Origin: Mytilisepta virgata
Taxonomy: Eukaryota > Mollusca > Bivalvia > Mytilida > Mytilidae
Assembly: GCA_028015205.1 (NCBI GenBank)
Contig: CM051508.1
Coordinates: 10,496,001 to 10,560,000 of the forward strand
Length of the DNA: 64,000 bases
Direction of reading: 5' to 3'
Below, piece after piece: positions 1-13,000 of the stretch (position 1 is the first letter of the stretch; the number at the start of each line of letters is the position of its first letter). Under the pieces are notes generated by a model that searched no databases, was not told where the DNA came from, and worked only from the letters and a program-made list of their open reading frames with translations. The translations under genes were made by a program, and so were the position numbers.

Positions 1-341
1 TCTGTATACCTTCGAAACATTTCAATGTACTACCGGAAATCAAAACCGCATGTAACCCGGAAATCAGCACTCGATTCTAAACCGCAACCGGCAAAATTCC
101 TGAATAAAAAAAAATGTTTTCAAAAACGGCAATAAAATTATTTGGGTCGCGGCGATTTTTTGGGGTCGGTCGGCTGACAGCAAACAAACAATATTTTAAT
201 TTAGGCCTTAGAATAACACATTACAATTTAAATGTGTGAAAATGATATTTATGTCCGGATTTAGTGGGTTTGAATTGAAGGTAATTAATTGGGGGGTTGG
301 GGGTTACTAAGGGAGGTAACCACTGAAAGGAAGGATGAATT

Positions 342-668
342 AATGTTCATCGTCCAGTTGCAACCATTAGTTGAGAACATGTTAATATGATATATGATCC
401 CTCCTTTGAACTAGACCGACACGCTGAGCCCGATTTTTAAAGTGCTAGCTCACGAGGCAAATGTCCACAGGAAGACATATCACCTAACTTGGACACATTA
501 TACTGACTCCGAGCCGACCAGTTCTTTTGTTTTACTCCTATATTCTGCATGCTTGGTGAAGAAGCAGCAAATGGAATTTTAATGTCTTTGGTTCGACTCA
601 GCCGGGGTTCGAACCCGGGACTTTCTGCAGTCAAGGTGAGCAAGCTACTACAAGACAACTGAGGCGGT
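342..668 (-). mobile_element. tRNA-derived SINE, family B
   Basis: Read on the minus strand, a tRNA-like head (starting at 668) has B box GGTTCGAACCC. Its body carries TCGGCTCGGAGTCAG and CTAGCACT, and its tail has CAACTGGACG. It aligns with copies at 40255, 54664 and 62438. Confidence 0.75.
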
Positions 669-1119
669 TCTAGTGAAAGGAAATTACTCATTACAATAGA
701 ATAACAAATTCAATGATATTTATGTTCTGGTGTTTGAATTAAATGGAAGGAGGAAGGTTAAAGAGAGCCAACTAATGGTACATGTACCTCAACCTGCACC
801 CAATATTCATTTTTTCATTACAAGAGAATAACAACTGCATGTAAATTGCACATAGAGGAAAACAAATTTGTCATCTATACTAAGTAGATGCAGCACTGGG
901 CGGAAAAATCGATTGTAAACATTAGGTCTGGTACCAAATCGTCTATAGATAGGTGATAAATATTTTTGAACCCAGTTTTTAAATAACTTCCAGAAAAACA
1001 GCTCCACCTGCTATACTAAGCAGTTATTATTAACATTCCAACAGAATAAATTGTATTATGCATACATGCTTTTGTTCTACCGGATTCTAGGACCAATAAA
1101 ATTATAAATTAACATTCCC
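669..1119. other. AT-rich non-coding DNA
   Basis: Nothing recognised. A 66-codon minus frame at 807-1007 has no splice or family support. Confidence 0.5.
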
Positions 1120-1410
1120 CCAAACCTCCATCTTCCCAAGTCAGGCTTTTGTATCCACGTTCGTTCCTACAAACCCCTGACTTCACACATTCATATTTTG
1201 TGGGTCGGAAGTGAACGATTTTCATTGGTACATGTACTTCTCAAGGTCAAAAGAGAATCCATTTGTGTCGTAGGTAGAATTTTCTCGGTTACCCACAGGT
1301 GGCGATATGTTCGACCCGCAAAATATAATTAAAAAAATAGTGTGATGTCAGGGGTTTGTAGGAACGAATGTGGATACAAAAAACCCTGACTTGGGAGGAT
1401 GCCAAATCTC
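1120..1410. mobile_element. Fold-back MITE with 9-bp target duplication
   Basis: The element spans 1129-1401. Its ends CATCTTCCCAAGTCAGG and the complement of CCCTGACTTGGGAGGATG form arms of about 80 bp that include GTTCGTTCCTACAAACCCCT. It is flanked by CCAAACCTC (1120-1128) and CCAAATCTC (1402-1410), a 9-bp duplication with one mismatch. Nine-base duplications with long inverted repeats suggest Mutator-like elements. Confidence 0.65.
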
Positions 1411-3931
1411 ATCCAAGACAAATGCTTTTTGCTTCAAGACATAACCTTAATTTTTTTATTTTCATAGTCCTCCCCCCCCCCCCATTCTAAGGTAATAACC
1501 CCAGCAATTTATTTTTTTTCAAATGCTTGTAACATTAGAAAATTCTGAAGTATAAATATCCTACAGAACAGTCACAAATCAACCAGGCTACGAAAACTAA
1601 TTTCTAGATTCTTTTCCAAATTTTTATTCAGATCGAGACAGGAACGAGAATTTTTCATTATATCTACAATTCCTCAGTCTTTTTTCATTTGTCATGATTG
1701 AAAATTAACATTTAGTCGGTTAAACCATCAAATTGGGGATGGGGTTATTAAGGGGCTGACAGTGACAAGACAAATCTAACAATTAACTTAACATGGCCTT
1801 ATTCACTGACTGTTTCTATATTATTCTATAAGGTAAACATTCATAGATCAATATCATTACTAAAGAAATAAACTGAATATAAATTGTTTATTTCACTTTG
1901 TGTAAACCAATATAATTACGAAGCTAAACAAAGATTATCAGATAAAATAAACCTTGATAACTACTAGATCTACAGAAATTATTAACATGATCTCAGATAG
2001 AAATAATTCAGGAAATGTATAGTAGAATGCAAAGTACCAATTCAGTTTCTATGTTAATCTCCATATGGGGGTACAAAGATATGAAAGAAAATTTCATAAA
2101 AATAAAAATTAATTTCTTGAAAAATAACAGCACCTCAATTAAGTGGAAATGTATCCGATTAATTTAATGCAATGAAAATGGCACGTTCCCATGGCTTTTC
2201 ATGCCGAAAAATGAAACTCAAAAAGGGGGGATAAATTTTTGCTAAAAAATGGGGGGGTACCCACTTAAATCATTGAAATTACCCACATTCTTCAAAGCTA
2301 GTTTGAAATTGTTTTATCTCATATGTTTCGAAGGAAGAACCACTGCCATTTAAAAATTATTTATTATTTAATCTAATATTGACCAATGGGCAGCGAGTCT
2401 CACATTCATTTCAGAGTTAAATGTTCATAAGATGTCTGCGCCCAGTATTTTATGAATTGGTACATTGTATCCAGTAACACTTGCTTTTCAAGGAAACTGA
2501 AAGTAAACAAAAAAACCTGGTTTTTTTTTAAGGGGAAAGGAGGTCAAAGGTTTGAACACCACATCCCTATCCCTTGAAATGTGAAATTTATTATTATTAA
2601 TCTTTATTAATCAAATGCACATTTATACCCCAGGGGGGTTGAAGCTAAGGCATATAGAAAACAATCACAAACAATAAAATAAACACAATAGACAATCATT
2701 TTATTTTTAACTACAATTATGCAGGTGTAGAATCCACCCTCCTCAGTTCTATAGATTTTTTAATGAATGGAACTGTATACTGCAAAATTGTGGTAATGAC
2801 AGAAATAATTTTAATCAGTTACTTTCATCATTTTATCAAATTCAGGACAGACACTTGCTATGCTTTCATTTAGTTTACATCGCAAAGTATGGTACTTTGG
2901 ACATGTAAAGAAAAAATGATATTCAACTCTATCAATCTTTAGAATCCCTATTGTTAAATGTACCGAATACCGTAAGTTGATATAAAAGTACTGGTAAATT
3001 TTGCATAAATTATATTAAAACACATGTAAGTTATTTATTTTTACATATTTATATGTACATCAAAACCTGCTGCTCCCTGCTGAGAGCTCAGTGTTCTCCC
3101 CAGGCTTATATAGCATAGTGGTACCACTGTGCTATAATTTTTACCACTGTGCTATAATTATTCACCACTGTGCTATAACTTCTTAGCATTTTGCTATAAA
3201 TTTTTACCAATGTATATATTTTCTAATTTTTATGCAGTGATATGATCCCTTTTACCTTAGTTTACATTAGGGACAACCAGAATAATTAAAACCCATTAAA
3301 ATTTTATATAATAATTTATTATTTCTTATAAATGATCAGAAATTTTATTAAAATTCGCATAAATTCTTTCATTACATTAATACATGTAGAACGATTTGTT
3401 ATAAACCTATCTGAATCTTTTACCGCAACGCTATTTAAAAGTTCTGGGGAGAACACTGGAGCTACCTTATACAATGTACATGTATATGATGGTGTTTAAT
3501 ATTCATGGGTGAAAATACAAAAGGTGCAAATATCCAGAATTAAATATTTTCTAAATATTTTTTTAGCAACATAATGAAATCCAGAAAACTTTCAGGCATG
3601 AATATTTTAATTTCCCATGTTTGGAAAAAATACTAAAGTAAAAATCGCATTCCAGAAAAAACTAAAAATGTGAGCCTGGCCATTTTTTGAGGGACAGGCA
3701 GGGATAATAAATCTATCTTCAACTTACATGTAATTAAACAATAATTAGTCAGTTGAAGCATTTAGCAATGTTTAGCTAAATAAGCAGTTTCATAATTGAT
3801 AACAATCTGTTATAAATTGATACTTCAAAAGCTTCAAGTTCACTTAGATAAATTAGAATGGATGCAATTAATGTCTTGAATGAATAATTTCAACTGTACT
3901 TTACATGTACACTGTACATGTACAACAGTAT
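1411..3931. other. AT-rich non-coding DNA
   Basis: No gene seen. It holds a C-run near 1474 and a short degenerate tandem repeat (about 22 bp, CCACTGTGCTATAA) at 3110-3215, plus several ACATGTAC motifs. Confidence 0.5.
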
Positions 3932-4075
3932 ACAGTTATTTAACAGTATTGAGGGATATAGCCATTTTATTTCTCGCGAGACACTATTTTCCTGACGTGT
4001 AGCAGAGGGAAATAGTCAATGTGTCGAGGGGACAAATAAAATGGCTAAATCCAAAAATGACTGTTAAATAACTGT
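3932..4075. repeat. Fold-back element
   Basis: Arms ACAGTTATTTAACAGT and ATAGCCATTTTATTT (left) are matched by complementary AAATAAAATGGCTAAAT and ACTGTTAAATAACTGT (right). The whole 144 bp could form one hairpin. Confidence 0.6.
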
Positions 4076-4410
4076 TTTATTATGCCGAAACACTTTACCG
4101 GTCGATAGATTCCAGTACTAATCACCAGTCAGTATTTACCGATGACTAGTTTTGGAAACTAATCACCGATAAAACAATAGTAAAATTAATGTCTTGATTT
4201 TTATATACATGTAGAAATAACATACTGAGGTATAATAGTAATTACTAATCAGTGTTCCAGCTAGCTTAAAATAAAGGTTGCAGCACCTTACCCCTTTTCA
4301 AATGCACCCCTCGCCCTTCAAAAGAAGTACATGTACATGTATTTATACCAATTTAGGCAATTTATGTAATCGACTGATTTGTCTTATCCGAGTACATTAT
4401 ATATAACTGA

Positions 4411-4523
4411 TGATCCATTGTATTTTACAGAAGTTCTCAAGGTAACCCAACTGCGACACAATAAGTCCTCTCTCAAAACTTACTCCACAGTGTCTGATGC
4501 TGATTGTATTACAAAACATTACA
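4411..4523 (-). other. Possible exon-like open stretch, unknown
   Basis: On the minus strand an open frame reads NTISIRHCGVSFERGLIVSQ then LGYLENF. A possible acceptor (ACAATCAG) precedes it and a possible donor (TTCT|GTAAAA) follows. It could be a later exon of the gene starting at 5517, but the phase does not connect directly. No family recognised. Confidence 0.15.
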
Positions 4524-5468
4524 ATTCACAGGCAATATATGTTTTTTTGCTTTTCAGGTAACGATAATTTTTGTTGAGTGATCAAATTTTTTCTTAAATA
4601 ATCAACAAAATAATTAATATTTCCCGAATTAGTCATAAAAATGTATTTTATCATACAGTCTATGGAGCATGTACATATGTACAATACGTAAGATAATTTA
4701 CTGGTTCGTATTGTATTTGCCTCGACCACTGTGCTGTCTGGTCCAATAAGGGTTTTTAGTACAATACAGACTGGTACAATCTTTTTCCATATTGTACACT
4801 TCACTTTATACTAACCTATTATAATCTTTGATTGACCAATCAAGGGCCCTTGGTGGCATGAACAATATAATGTACAGGTACATACAATACTGAGTACATG
4901 TATTTTATAGAAAAGTATATGCATACATGTAGTACTTTCTAGCAAACTTAATCAAAAATTAAAAAATTAGGGCATGTTCGCAAGTTAGGTATCCTAAGAC
5001 ATATCGCACTTGACGACTGTCACATTGTGCAGTTTCCATCAAACATTAAGACCCAAATATATATACTGACATCACAATTTTCAATTACCTGATTTGTTCC
5101 AGCTGACCTCAGGTAAAACTGAGAAGTTCATAGTCAATAATAATCAAAAACAATAAATTGATCTATTCATGAACAGCTGTCACATAATTCATTTTAAATA
5201 ATATAATTAAAAATTAATATTATCCTAATTAAGCCATTCCTGGGATTAATAAACTAGTTATCTTATTTCCAGGCCATTCAAAGGAAAAATAATCGGACGC
5301 TGGCTAACAAATGATATAATATTTTGTATAATATTCAAACACTTCCTAATGTACTTAATATCCTGTATCCTGGAATAAATCTTGAACCGGTTGTCACCCC
5401 CTATAAGTTTATTATGAGTCATTAAAGAAGACAATAAAATTTTGGGGAAAAATTGTATAATGTCTTAC

Positions 5469-5517
5469 CATCTCTCGTCTTAATTTTTTCTCCATTGCAG
5501 TGAATTTCAGTGGCCAT
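5469..5517 (-). CDS. Candidate first coding exon, unknown protein
   Basis: On the minus strand, ATGGCCACTG opens MATEIHCNGEKIKTRD and runs into GATG|GTAAGA, a strong donor. An in-frame TAA lies six codons upstream, and the start context has G at +4. It ends in phase 1. I could not find a convincing second exon at lower coordinates, and I do not recognise the family. Confidence 0.35.
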
Positions 5518-7937
5518 ATTCTCCTTGAGGATTTATCACAAAATATTTACATTTCATTTTAATGTAAGAGAATGTTCCATTGTTTGGCGACCTTTTCTTT
5601 TGCTTTCGATTTTTCTGTCATCGATGTGTATTCGGAACTCCTCTAAAAAGTGAGCAAACGCGGGAAAATTTGAACCCAACTAAATACCTTCATGGACCGT
5701 CGTTTTTCTTTATTTCAAAAAATAAAAAGTCGGTACATATAATATATTTATCGAAGGTTTTGGACCTCAATACATTAATTTTAGACATATAAATATATTT
5801 TGTTCCTCAAAGAAACGAATCTAACGGTGCTTCAAAAAATCCCGCGTTTCGGAAATTATCAAATCCTGTGGAAAATCCGGATTAATATTATGTTTTCTTA
5901 AAATGATATACAATGGCGTAATATACCTGCAAGGTTATATCTGTTTCAATTTAATCTTACCTCAGTTGTATTGGCATGTAAAAGGTTAGTCCGAGATTGC
6001 TCTGACGTCTGACGGCTTTTTTTTGATATGCGGGGGTCGTGGGGGCAGTTTTTAGACTCGAAATCGTAATATATCCATAAGTAGATAGGTAGGTTTAAGG
6101 GGATAAAGCTTTCGTTTGTAGTACAGGGAGATGGTTGGCGAATAAAATTACATATTCTTAGAGAAAAATGAACAAGGAATCGATTGATGTATGGGTCATT
6201 TTAAAAAAGTCCATTTTCCTGTCCACCAATGTTAAAAAAATATTCAGACGCAATGGCTTTATTTTTTTGTGCTTAACCAAAAGTTCGCAATTTTTCAACT
6301 CGGCACATCTAGAATGAGAACGATTTTCTCCTTTCAATCCAAAATAAATTGATTTTGAATTTCAATATTGAGCAATTCAGTACGAGTGTCCGGATTGAGA
6401 GAACCATGTTTGCACATTATTTTTCAATGATTTTTTTTATGTTTTCAAATCGACAAAATTATTTTTTTAATAACATATAATGGAATTTTAACAAGAAAGT
6501 GTAGTCTTGAAGATATTTATATATCTGCTCATAAAAAAAGAAAATTATGCTGGCGTCCATGAAATACATGTCTGTCCTGTTACCGGTGCAAAAATTTGCA
6601 GAGCAAAAATTTTTGCCTGCAAATACGAATATCTTCTATGATGAAATCAAAAGTACACAAGTTTTCCAAATTACAACCAAAACAATAGGACGTTAGAAGA
6701 AACGGAAGCGAAGTTATAACCGCAAAAGTAATTCAAACTAATAGCATACCCTATTAAAATATCTATCTTATATATTACCACACCCATACGTTCTAAAAAG
6801 GGTCACTGACTGTTTGGAAACAAAGAATGCTAACTGAAAAAACCATACACCGATGTATATAAGGGGAGTTTTTATTTCGAAATATAATCAATAAACATAT
6901 AATTTTGTTTAATAAAGTAACAAGATAGAAAAATTAAGTATAAAAATAAACAACTATGTATCTGGTGACCTTATGAAATACTTGAAAATGAAGTGAAACA
7001 TTTGATATTCCACATATCTTTAAGAAAACACAAACAACTATGCAAGGGGAGCTGTTGTTTTGCAATAGAATCAATAAACATATAATGTTGTCTATCCTGT
7101 TACTGTCTGTCCTGTTACCCCAACTTGGTAACAGGATAGACAAATATGTATCTGTAAACCTTCGATGTCTTTTCCTGTTACAGTAGAAAATAGCGTTTAA
7201 CTAAAATTATATGTAATCAAAGAACTAAGTGTTGAATTGATTCAAAAGTCCAATATAAGTCGAATATAAGGAAGTGCTTCAGTTGGTTTTGCGTTGATTG
7301 TAGTAATTTTTGCAGCATTTGAAAATCTATTTTTAGATAGTTTTTTTTTCAGGACGCAATATATTATATTTGCACCATCAGTCGAAAATGTGTCAATAAT
7401 ATTTTTATATTATGTCATTGCTTATTTAAGTATTTTGTTCAAGAAGTATCATATATTTTGCAAGTTTAATAAATGTGATGATTCAAGTAAATTGTTTTTT
7501 CTCAATCTTGTAATGTTAAGAATGCATTTTTATATTTTATTTAATTTGAACATAAATTCTATTCGTTGTGTGGTAAATTGGTTTTATATTATTTAAATAC
7601 GGTTTTAATGAAAAATTTAAATCAGTTAGAAATGACAATCCGAGGTTTTGCAGTAAGATGTTGATTTGATTAAACCATGGGACAAAGAGCCTTGTGACGC
7701 GAACTCCTATTTCATTTTTGAATTTAAATAATTTTTATTGTTGCCATATTGTTGCTTACCAACTGTAGATGCGCAATAAGGTTTTGGAATTCCAATTTTT
7801 TTTAAAGGGGAGGTGGGAGGGACCACAAAGGGCCAAAACAGAAAAAGACCATAATTACTAAAAATTTTATCTAAAGAAAAAGAAATTGAAGAATTTTGTG
7901 AATTGTTGCATGGCAGATCTTACTAAAAGTATATACA
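5518..7937. other. AT-rich non-coding DNA with a diverged duplication
   Basis: Blocks at 6862-6960 and 7044-7150 share AAGGGGAG, CAATAAACATATAAT and ACTATGTATCTG/AATATGTATCTGT, a diverged repeat about 182 bp apart. A hairpin GTCTGTCCTGTTAC / GTAACAGGATAGAC lies at 7103-7141. No gene seen. Confidence 0.45.
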
Positions 7938-9329
7938 ATTAAAAAGTCATTGTTCAGAGAACAAATGTGAGGTCTTTCCCCGTCTCTAGTTAGTGTTATG
8001 GTGTCCTATACAAATACTTAAGACAATTGAGTCATTTTGTTTACGATAAAATGTTGCCAATAGTTATCATATAGGTTCCAGAATAAAGATCAAGGGGCCT
8101 AGTGTCAGAAAAAGTATGGTTGTTAAGGACTTTGTCCGTTGCTATGGACAGAAGGTCACTTCCGGTTATAAAACTTAATTCTAAACTCAGAAGGTAGTGT
8201 TGGTTAAGAATACATATGGTTGCTATGGACTTTTCATAAACGTTACCTTGTTGCTAGGGAATGACCTTGACCCATGACCTTTGACCTTTGACTCAAATTG
8301 TAGGTCTTTGCATACTGATTCATTTAAGTATACATGTTTACTATACTATCTAATACGGTTTTCAAGTTATTGGCAAAAAACATGTTTTGCGAAACTTGTT
8401 TTGACCGCCATTTTGAAACTGTTCAACCGAATCATACACTTCTTGGACTCAAATTGTAGGTTTTTTCTTGCGGTCTTTTTTTGTTCACATATTGTCTATA
8501 CTATCTTTAACGGTTTAAAAGTTATTTTAAAAAACATATTATGATGGCGGCCATTTTGAAAATGGCTGCCAGTAGCCATTCGACTTTGGTCTCAAATTAA
8601 AGGGCATCAAATGACAGTCACAAATAACCCAATTGTTTACTATATTATCTCTTATCGTTTTCAAGTTATAACCCAAAAACTGTTTAAGCGAAACGCCTCA
8701 AGGGCTGTAACTCCAAAACGGTTTGTCGTACAGTGTTCGACCCTCTAAATCAAATAAAGCTCTAAATGTTTTTGACCTAATCTGAACACAAAGTGTACCA
8801 TGACCTCTGACCTTGAGATTTGACCTTTGACCTTGACATTTTTGAATGCAACATATGTCATCCACATTGGTGAAGGTCCCAAGTCTCTAGGGCTAACCGT
8901 TTTGAAGAAAAAAAATTTGACGCGTCGCGACACTTTTCGGGTCAAAAACGCGTAACTAGGAAGTTGATCGAAAAAAAATTTTTGCGTGATGACATGTTGC
9001 CAGGAGTCCAGCGACATTTTCCACACTTCAGATTTTTGATACCGGTTATGGTTTAGGAGGAGATATGTGCACAAGGTTTTCCGGTCTGGGGCAGATAACT
9101 CCGTTACTAAAAATAGATCGGTTTCACAGGGTCGGTCAAGGCGAGTACCGGTATGACCAAATAAGGTACCAAGTATCGAAAAGATATGTCAAGACACTTT
9201 TCGTCAATTAATGGCAGAAAAGAAGAACAATAATAATAATAATAATAATAATTAAAAAGACAATTGTTCAGAGAACAATTGCAAGGTCTTTCCCGTGTCA
9301 AATTGACCTTTTAATCCTCAGTTGCTAAG

Positions 9330-10030
9330 GATATTAGTCAAAATATAGGACTCTATCACCATGACCTTGACCATTGACCTTTGATTTGACCTCTACAGCT
9401 CTGAAAGAGGTTCCTGAACATAGATATATATGGTTGCTAGGTACTTTTACATCGGTTGCTAATGACTTTTTCTATGACCTTGACCATGACCTTCCATTTT
9501 GATCTCTACAGCTCTAAAATAGGGTCCTGAACATAAATATATATGGTTGCTAGGTACTTTTCTATCGGTTGCTAAGGACTTTTTCATTGACCTTGACCCT
9601 TGACCTTCCATTTTCACCTCTACAGCTCTAAAACAGGATTCTGAACAGAAATATATATGGTTGCTAGGTACTTTTCCATCGGTTGCTAAGGACTTTTTCA
9701 ATGACCTTGATTTTGACCTCTATGGCTCTATAATATGATCCTGAGCATAAATATATATGGTTGCTAGGTACTTTTCCATCGGTTGCTAAGGACTTTTTCA
9801 ATGACCTTGATCCTTGACCTTCAATTTTGACCTCTATGGCTTTATAATATGATCCTCAGCATAAATATATATGGTTGCTAGGTACTTTTCCGTCGGTTAC
9901 TAAAGACTTTTTCGATGACCTTGACCCTTGACCTTCCATTTTGACCTCTATGGCTCTATAATATGATCCTGAACATAAATATATATGGTTGCTAGGTACT
10001 TTTCCATCGGTTGCTAAGGGCTTTTTGGAT
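9330..10030. repeat. Six copies of a ~113-bp subrepeat
   Basis: TTGCTAGGTACTTTT recurs at 9434, 9547, 9661, 9761, 9874 and 9989. Each unit also has GGTTGCTAAGGACTTTTT and one or more TGACCTTGA motifs. Confidence 0.8.
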
Positions 10031-13000
10031 GACCTTGATATCTGACTTTTGACCTTGGTACTAAAATGTAGATCTTTTGTAACTGATCTTTTTTTGTATT
10101 AACATTTTCTTCATATCTATAATGGTTTTCGAGATATAGTATAAAACAAACATACGTCAGGGGCAGTAACTCTGTAAGGAGTCATCGTAGAACTTACGGT
10201 TTCGGTCCTGAAGACTTTTTTGTAGATTTCGACGTGACGAACAATTTTCCCATGTATTGTCTGCTTCAATTTTGTACGGTTTACGTGCTTTTCCACAAAA
10301 ACTGTTTACAGTGTCGGCCATTTTGAAAATGGCCGCCATTAGCCAATCGAGTTTGATTTTAAATTGAAGGGAATAAGTTGACGGTCACCAATAACCCATA
10401 TGTTTACTATGTTATCTCAAACCATTTTCAAGTTATAGGCCAAAAACCATTTAGCCGAAACGCGTTAAGGGCTATAACTCGAAAACCGTTTGTCGTACAG
10501 GGTTCGACCCTTTATAACAAATAAAGGTCTAAATGAGACAAGTATTTTCCCCATTACATGTCTGCTTAAATTTTGTATGGTTTTTGAGTTAACCTGATAA
10601 CAAGGTGTACCATGATCTCTGACCTTGAGATTTGACCTTTGACCTTGACATTTTTGAATGCAACATATGTCATCCAGGATGATTGGAGAAGGTCCCAAGT
10701 CTCTAGGACTTACCGTTTTGAAGAAAAAAATTTGACGAGTCGCGACACTTTTCGAGTCAAAAATGCGTAACCAGGAAGTTGATCGAAATTTTTTTCTTTG
10801 CATGACGACATGTTGCCAGGTGTCCAGCGACATTTTCCACACTTCAGATTTTTGATACCGGTTATGGTTTAGGAGGAGATCTGTGCACAAGGTTTTCCGG
10901 TCTGGGGCAGATAACTCCGTTACTAAAAATAGATCGGTTTCACAGGGTCGGTCAAGGCGAGTACCGGTATGACCAAATCATGGTACCAAGTACCGAAAAG
11001 ATATGTCAAGACACTTTTCGTCAATTGATGGCAGAAAAGAAGAACAATAATAATTAAAAAGTCATTTGTTCAGAGAACAAATGTGAGGTCTTTCCCCGTC
11101 TCTAGTTAGTGTTATGGTGTCCTATACAAATACTTAAGACAATTGAGTCATTTTGTTTACGATAAAATGTTGCCAATAGTTATCATATAGGTTCCAGAAT
11201 AAAGATCAAGGGGCCTAGTGTCAGAAAAAGTATGGTTGTTAAGGACTTTGTCGGTTGCTATGGACAGAAGGTCACTTCCGGTTATAAAACTTAATTCTAA
11301 ACTCAGAAGGTAGTGTTGGTTAAGAATACATATGGTTGCTATGGACTTTTCATTAACGTTACCTTGTTGCTAGGGAATGACCTTGACCAATGACCTTTGA
11401 CCTTTGACTCAAATTGTAGGTCTTTGCATACTGATTCATTTAAGTATACATGTTTACTATACTATCTAATACGGTTTTCAAGTTATTGGCAAAAAACATG
11501 TTTTGCGAAACTTGTTTTGACCGCCATTTTGAAACTGTTCAACCGAATCATACACTTCTTGGACTCAAATTGTAGGTTTTTACAAAAGGAACATTGTAAG
11601 TATATATGTTTATTATAGTATCTGTTACAGTTTAAAAGTTATAAGCAAAAAACCAGTTTTAACATACGAATCAAGTGCAATAACTCAAAAACGACAAGTT
11701 TTACGGTTTCGGTCCTGAAGACTTTTTTGTAGATTTCGACGTGACGAACAATTTTCCCATGTATTGTCTGCTTCAATTTTGTACGGTTTACGTGTTTTTC
11801 TACAAAAACTGTTTACAGTGTCGGCCATTTTGAAAATGGCCGCCATTAGCCAATCAAGTTTGATTTTAAATTGAAGGGAATAAGTTGACGGTCACCAATA
11901 ACCCATATGTTTACTATGTTATCTCGAACCATTTTCAAGTTATAGGCCAAAAACCATTTAGCCGAAACGCGTTAAGGGCTATAACTCGAAAACCGTTTGT
12001 CGTACAGGGTTCGACCCTTTACATGAAATAAAGGTCTAAATTAGACAAGTATTTTCCCCATTACATGTCTGCTTAAATTTTGAATGGTTTCTGAGTTAAC
12101 CTGATAACAAGGTGTACCATGACCTCTGACCTTGAGATTTGACCTTTGACCTTGACATTTTTGAATGCAACATATGTCATCCAGGATGATTGGTGAAGGT
12201 CCCAAGTCTCTAGGACTTACCGTTTTGAAGAAAAAAATTTGACGAGTCGCGACACTTTTCGAGTCAAAAATGCGTAACCAGGAAGTTGATCGAAATTTTT
12301 TTTTTTGCGTGATGACATGTTGCCAGGAGTCCAGCGACATTTTCCACACTTCAGATTTTTGATACCGGTTATGGTTTAGGAGGAGATCTGCGCACAAGGT
12401 TTTCCGGTCTGGGGCAGATAACTCCGTTACTAAAAATAGATCGGTTTCACAGGGTCGGTCAAGGCGAGTACCGGTATGACCAAATTATGGTACCAAGTAT
12501 CGAAAAGATATGTCAAGACACTTTTCGTCAATTGATGGCAGAAAAGAAGAACAATAATAATTAAAAAGTCATTTGTTCAGAGAACAAATGTGAGGTCTTT
12601 CCCCGTCTCTAGTTAGTGTTATGGTGTCCTATACAAATACTTGAGACAATTGAGTCATTTTGTTTACGATAAAATGTTGCCAATAGTTATCATATAGGTT
12701 CCAGAATAAAGATCAAGGGGCCTAGTGTCAGAAAAAGTATGGTTGTTAAGGACTTTGTCGGTTGCTATGGACAGAAGGTCACTTCCGGTTATAAAACTTA
12801 ATTCTAAACTCAGAAGGTAGTGTTGGTTAAGAATACATATGGTTGCTATGGAATTTTCATAAACGTTACCTTGTTGCTAGGGAATGACCTTGACCCATGA
12901 CCTTTGACTCAAATTGTAGGTCTTTGCATACTGATTCATTTAAGTATACATGTTTACTATATAATGTGCAACGGTTTAAAAGTTATTGGTAAATAACGCA

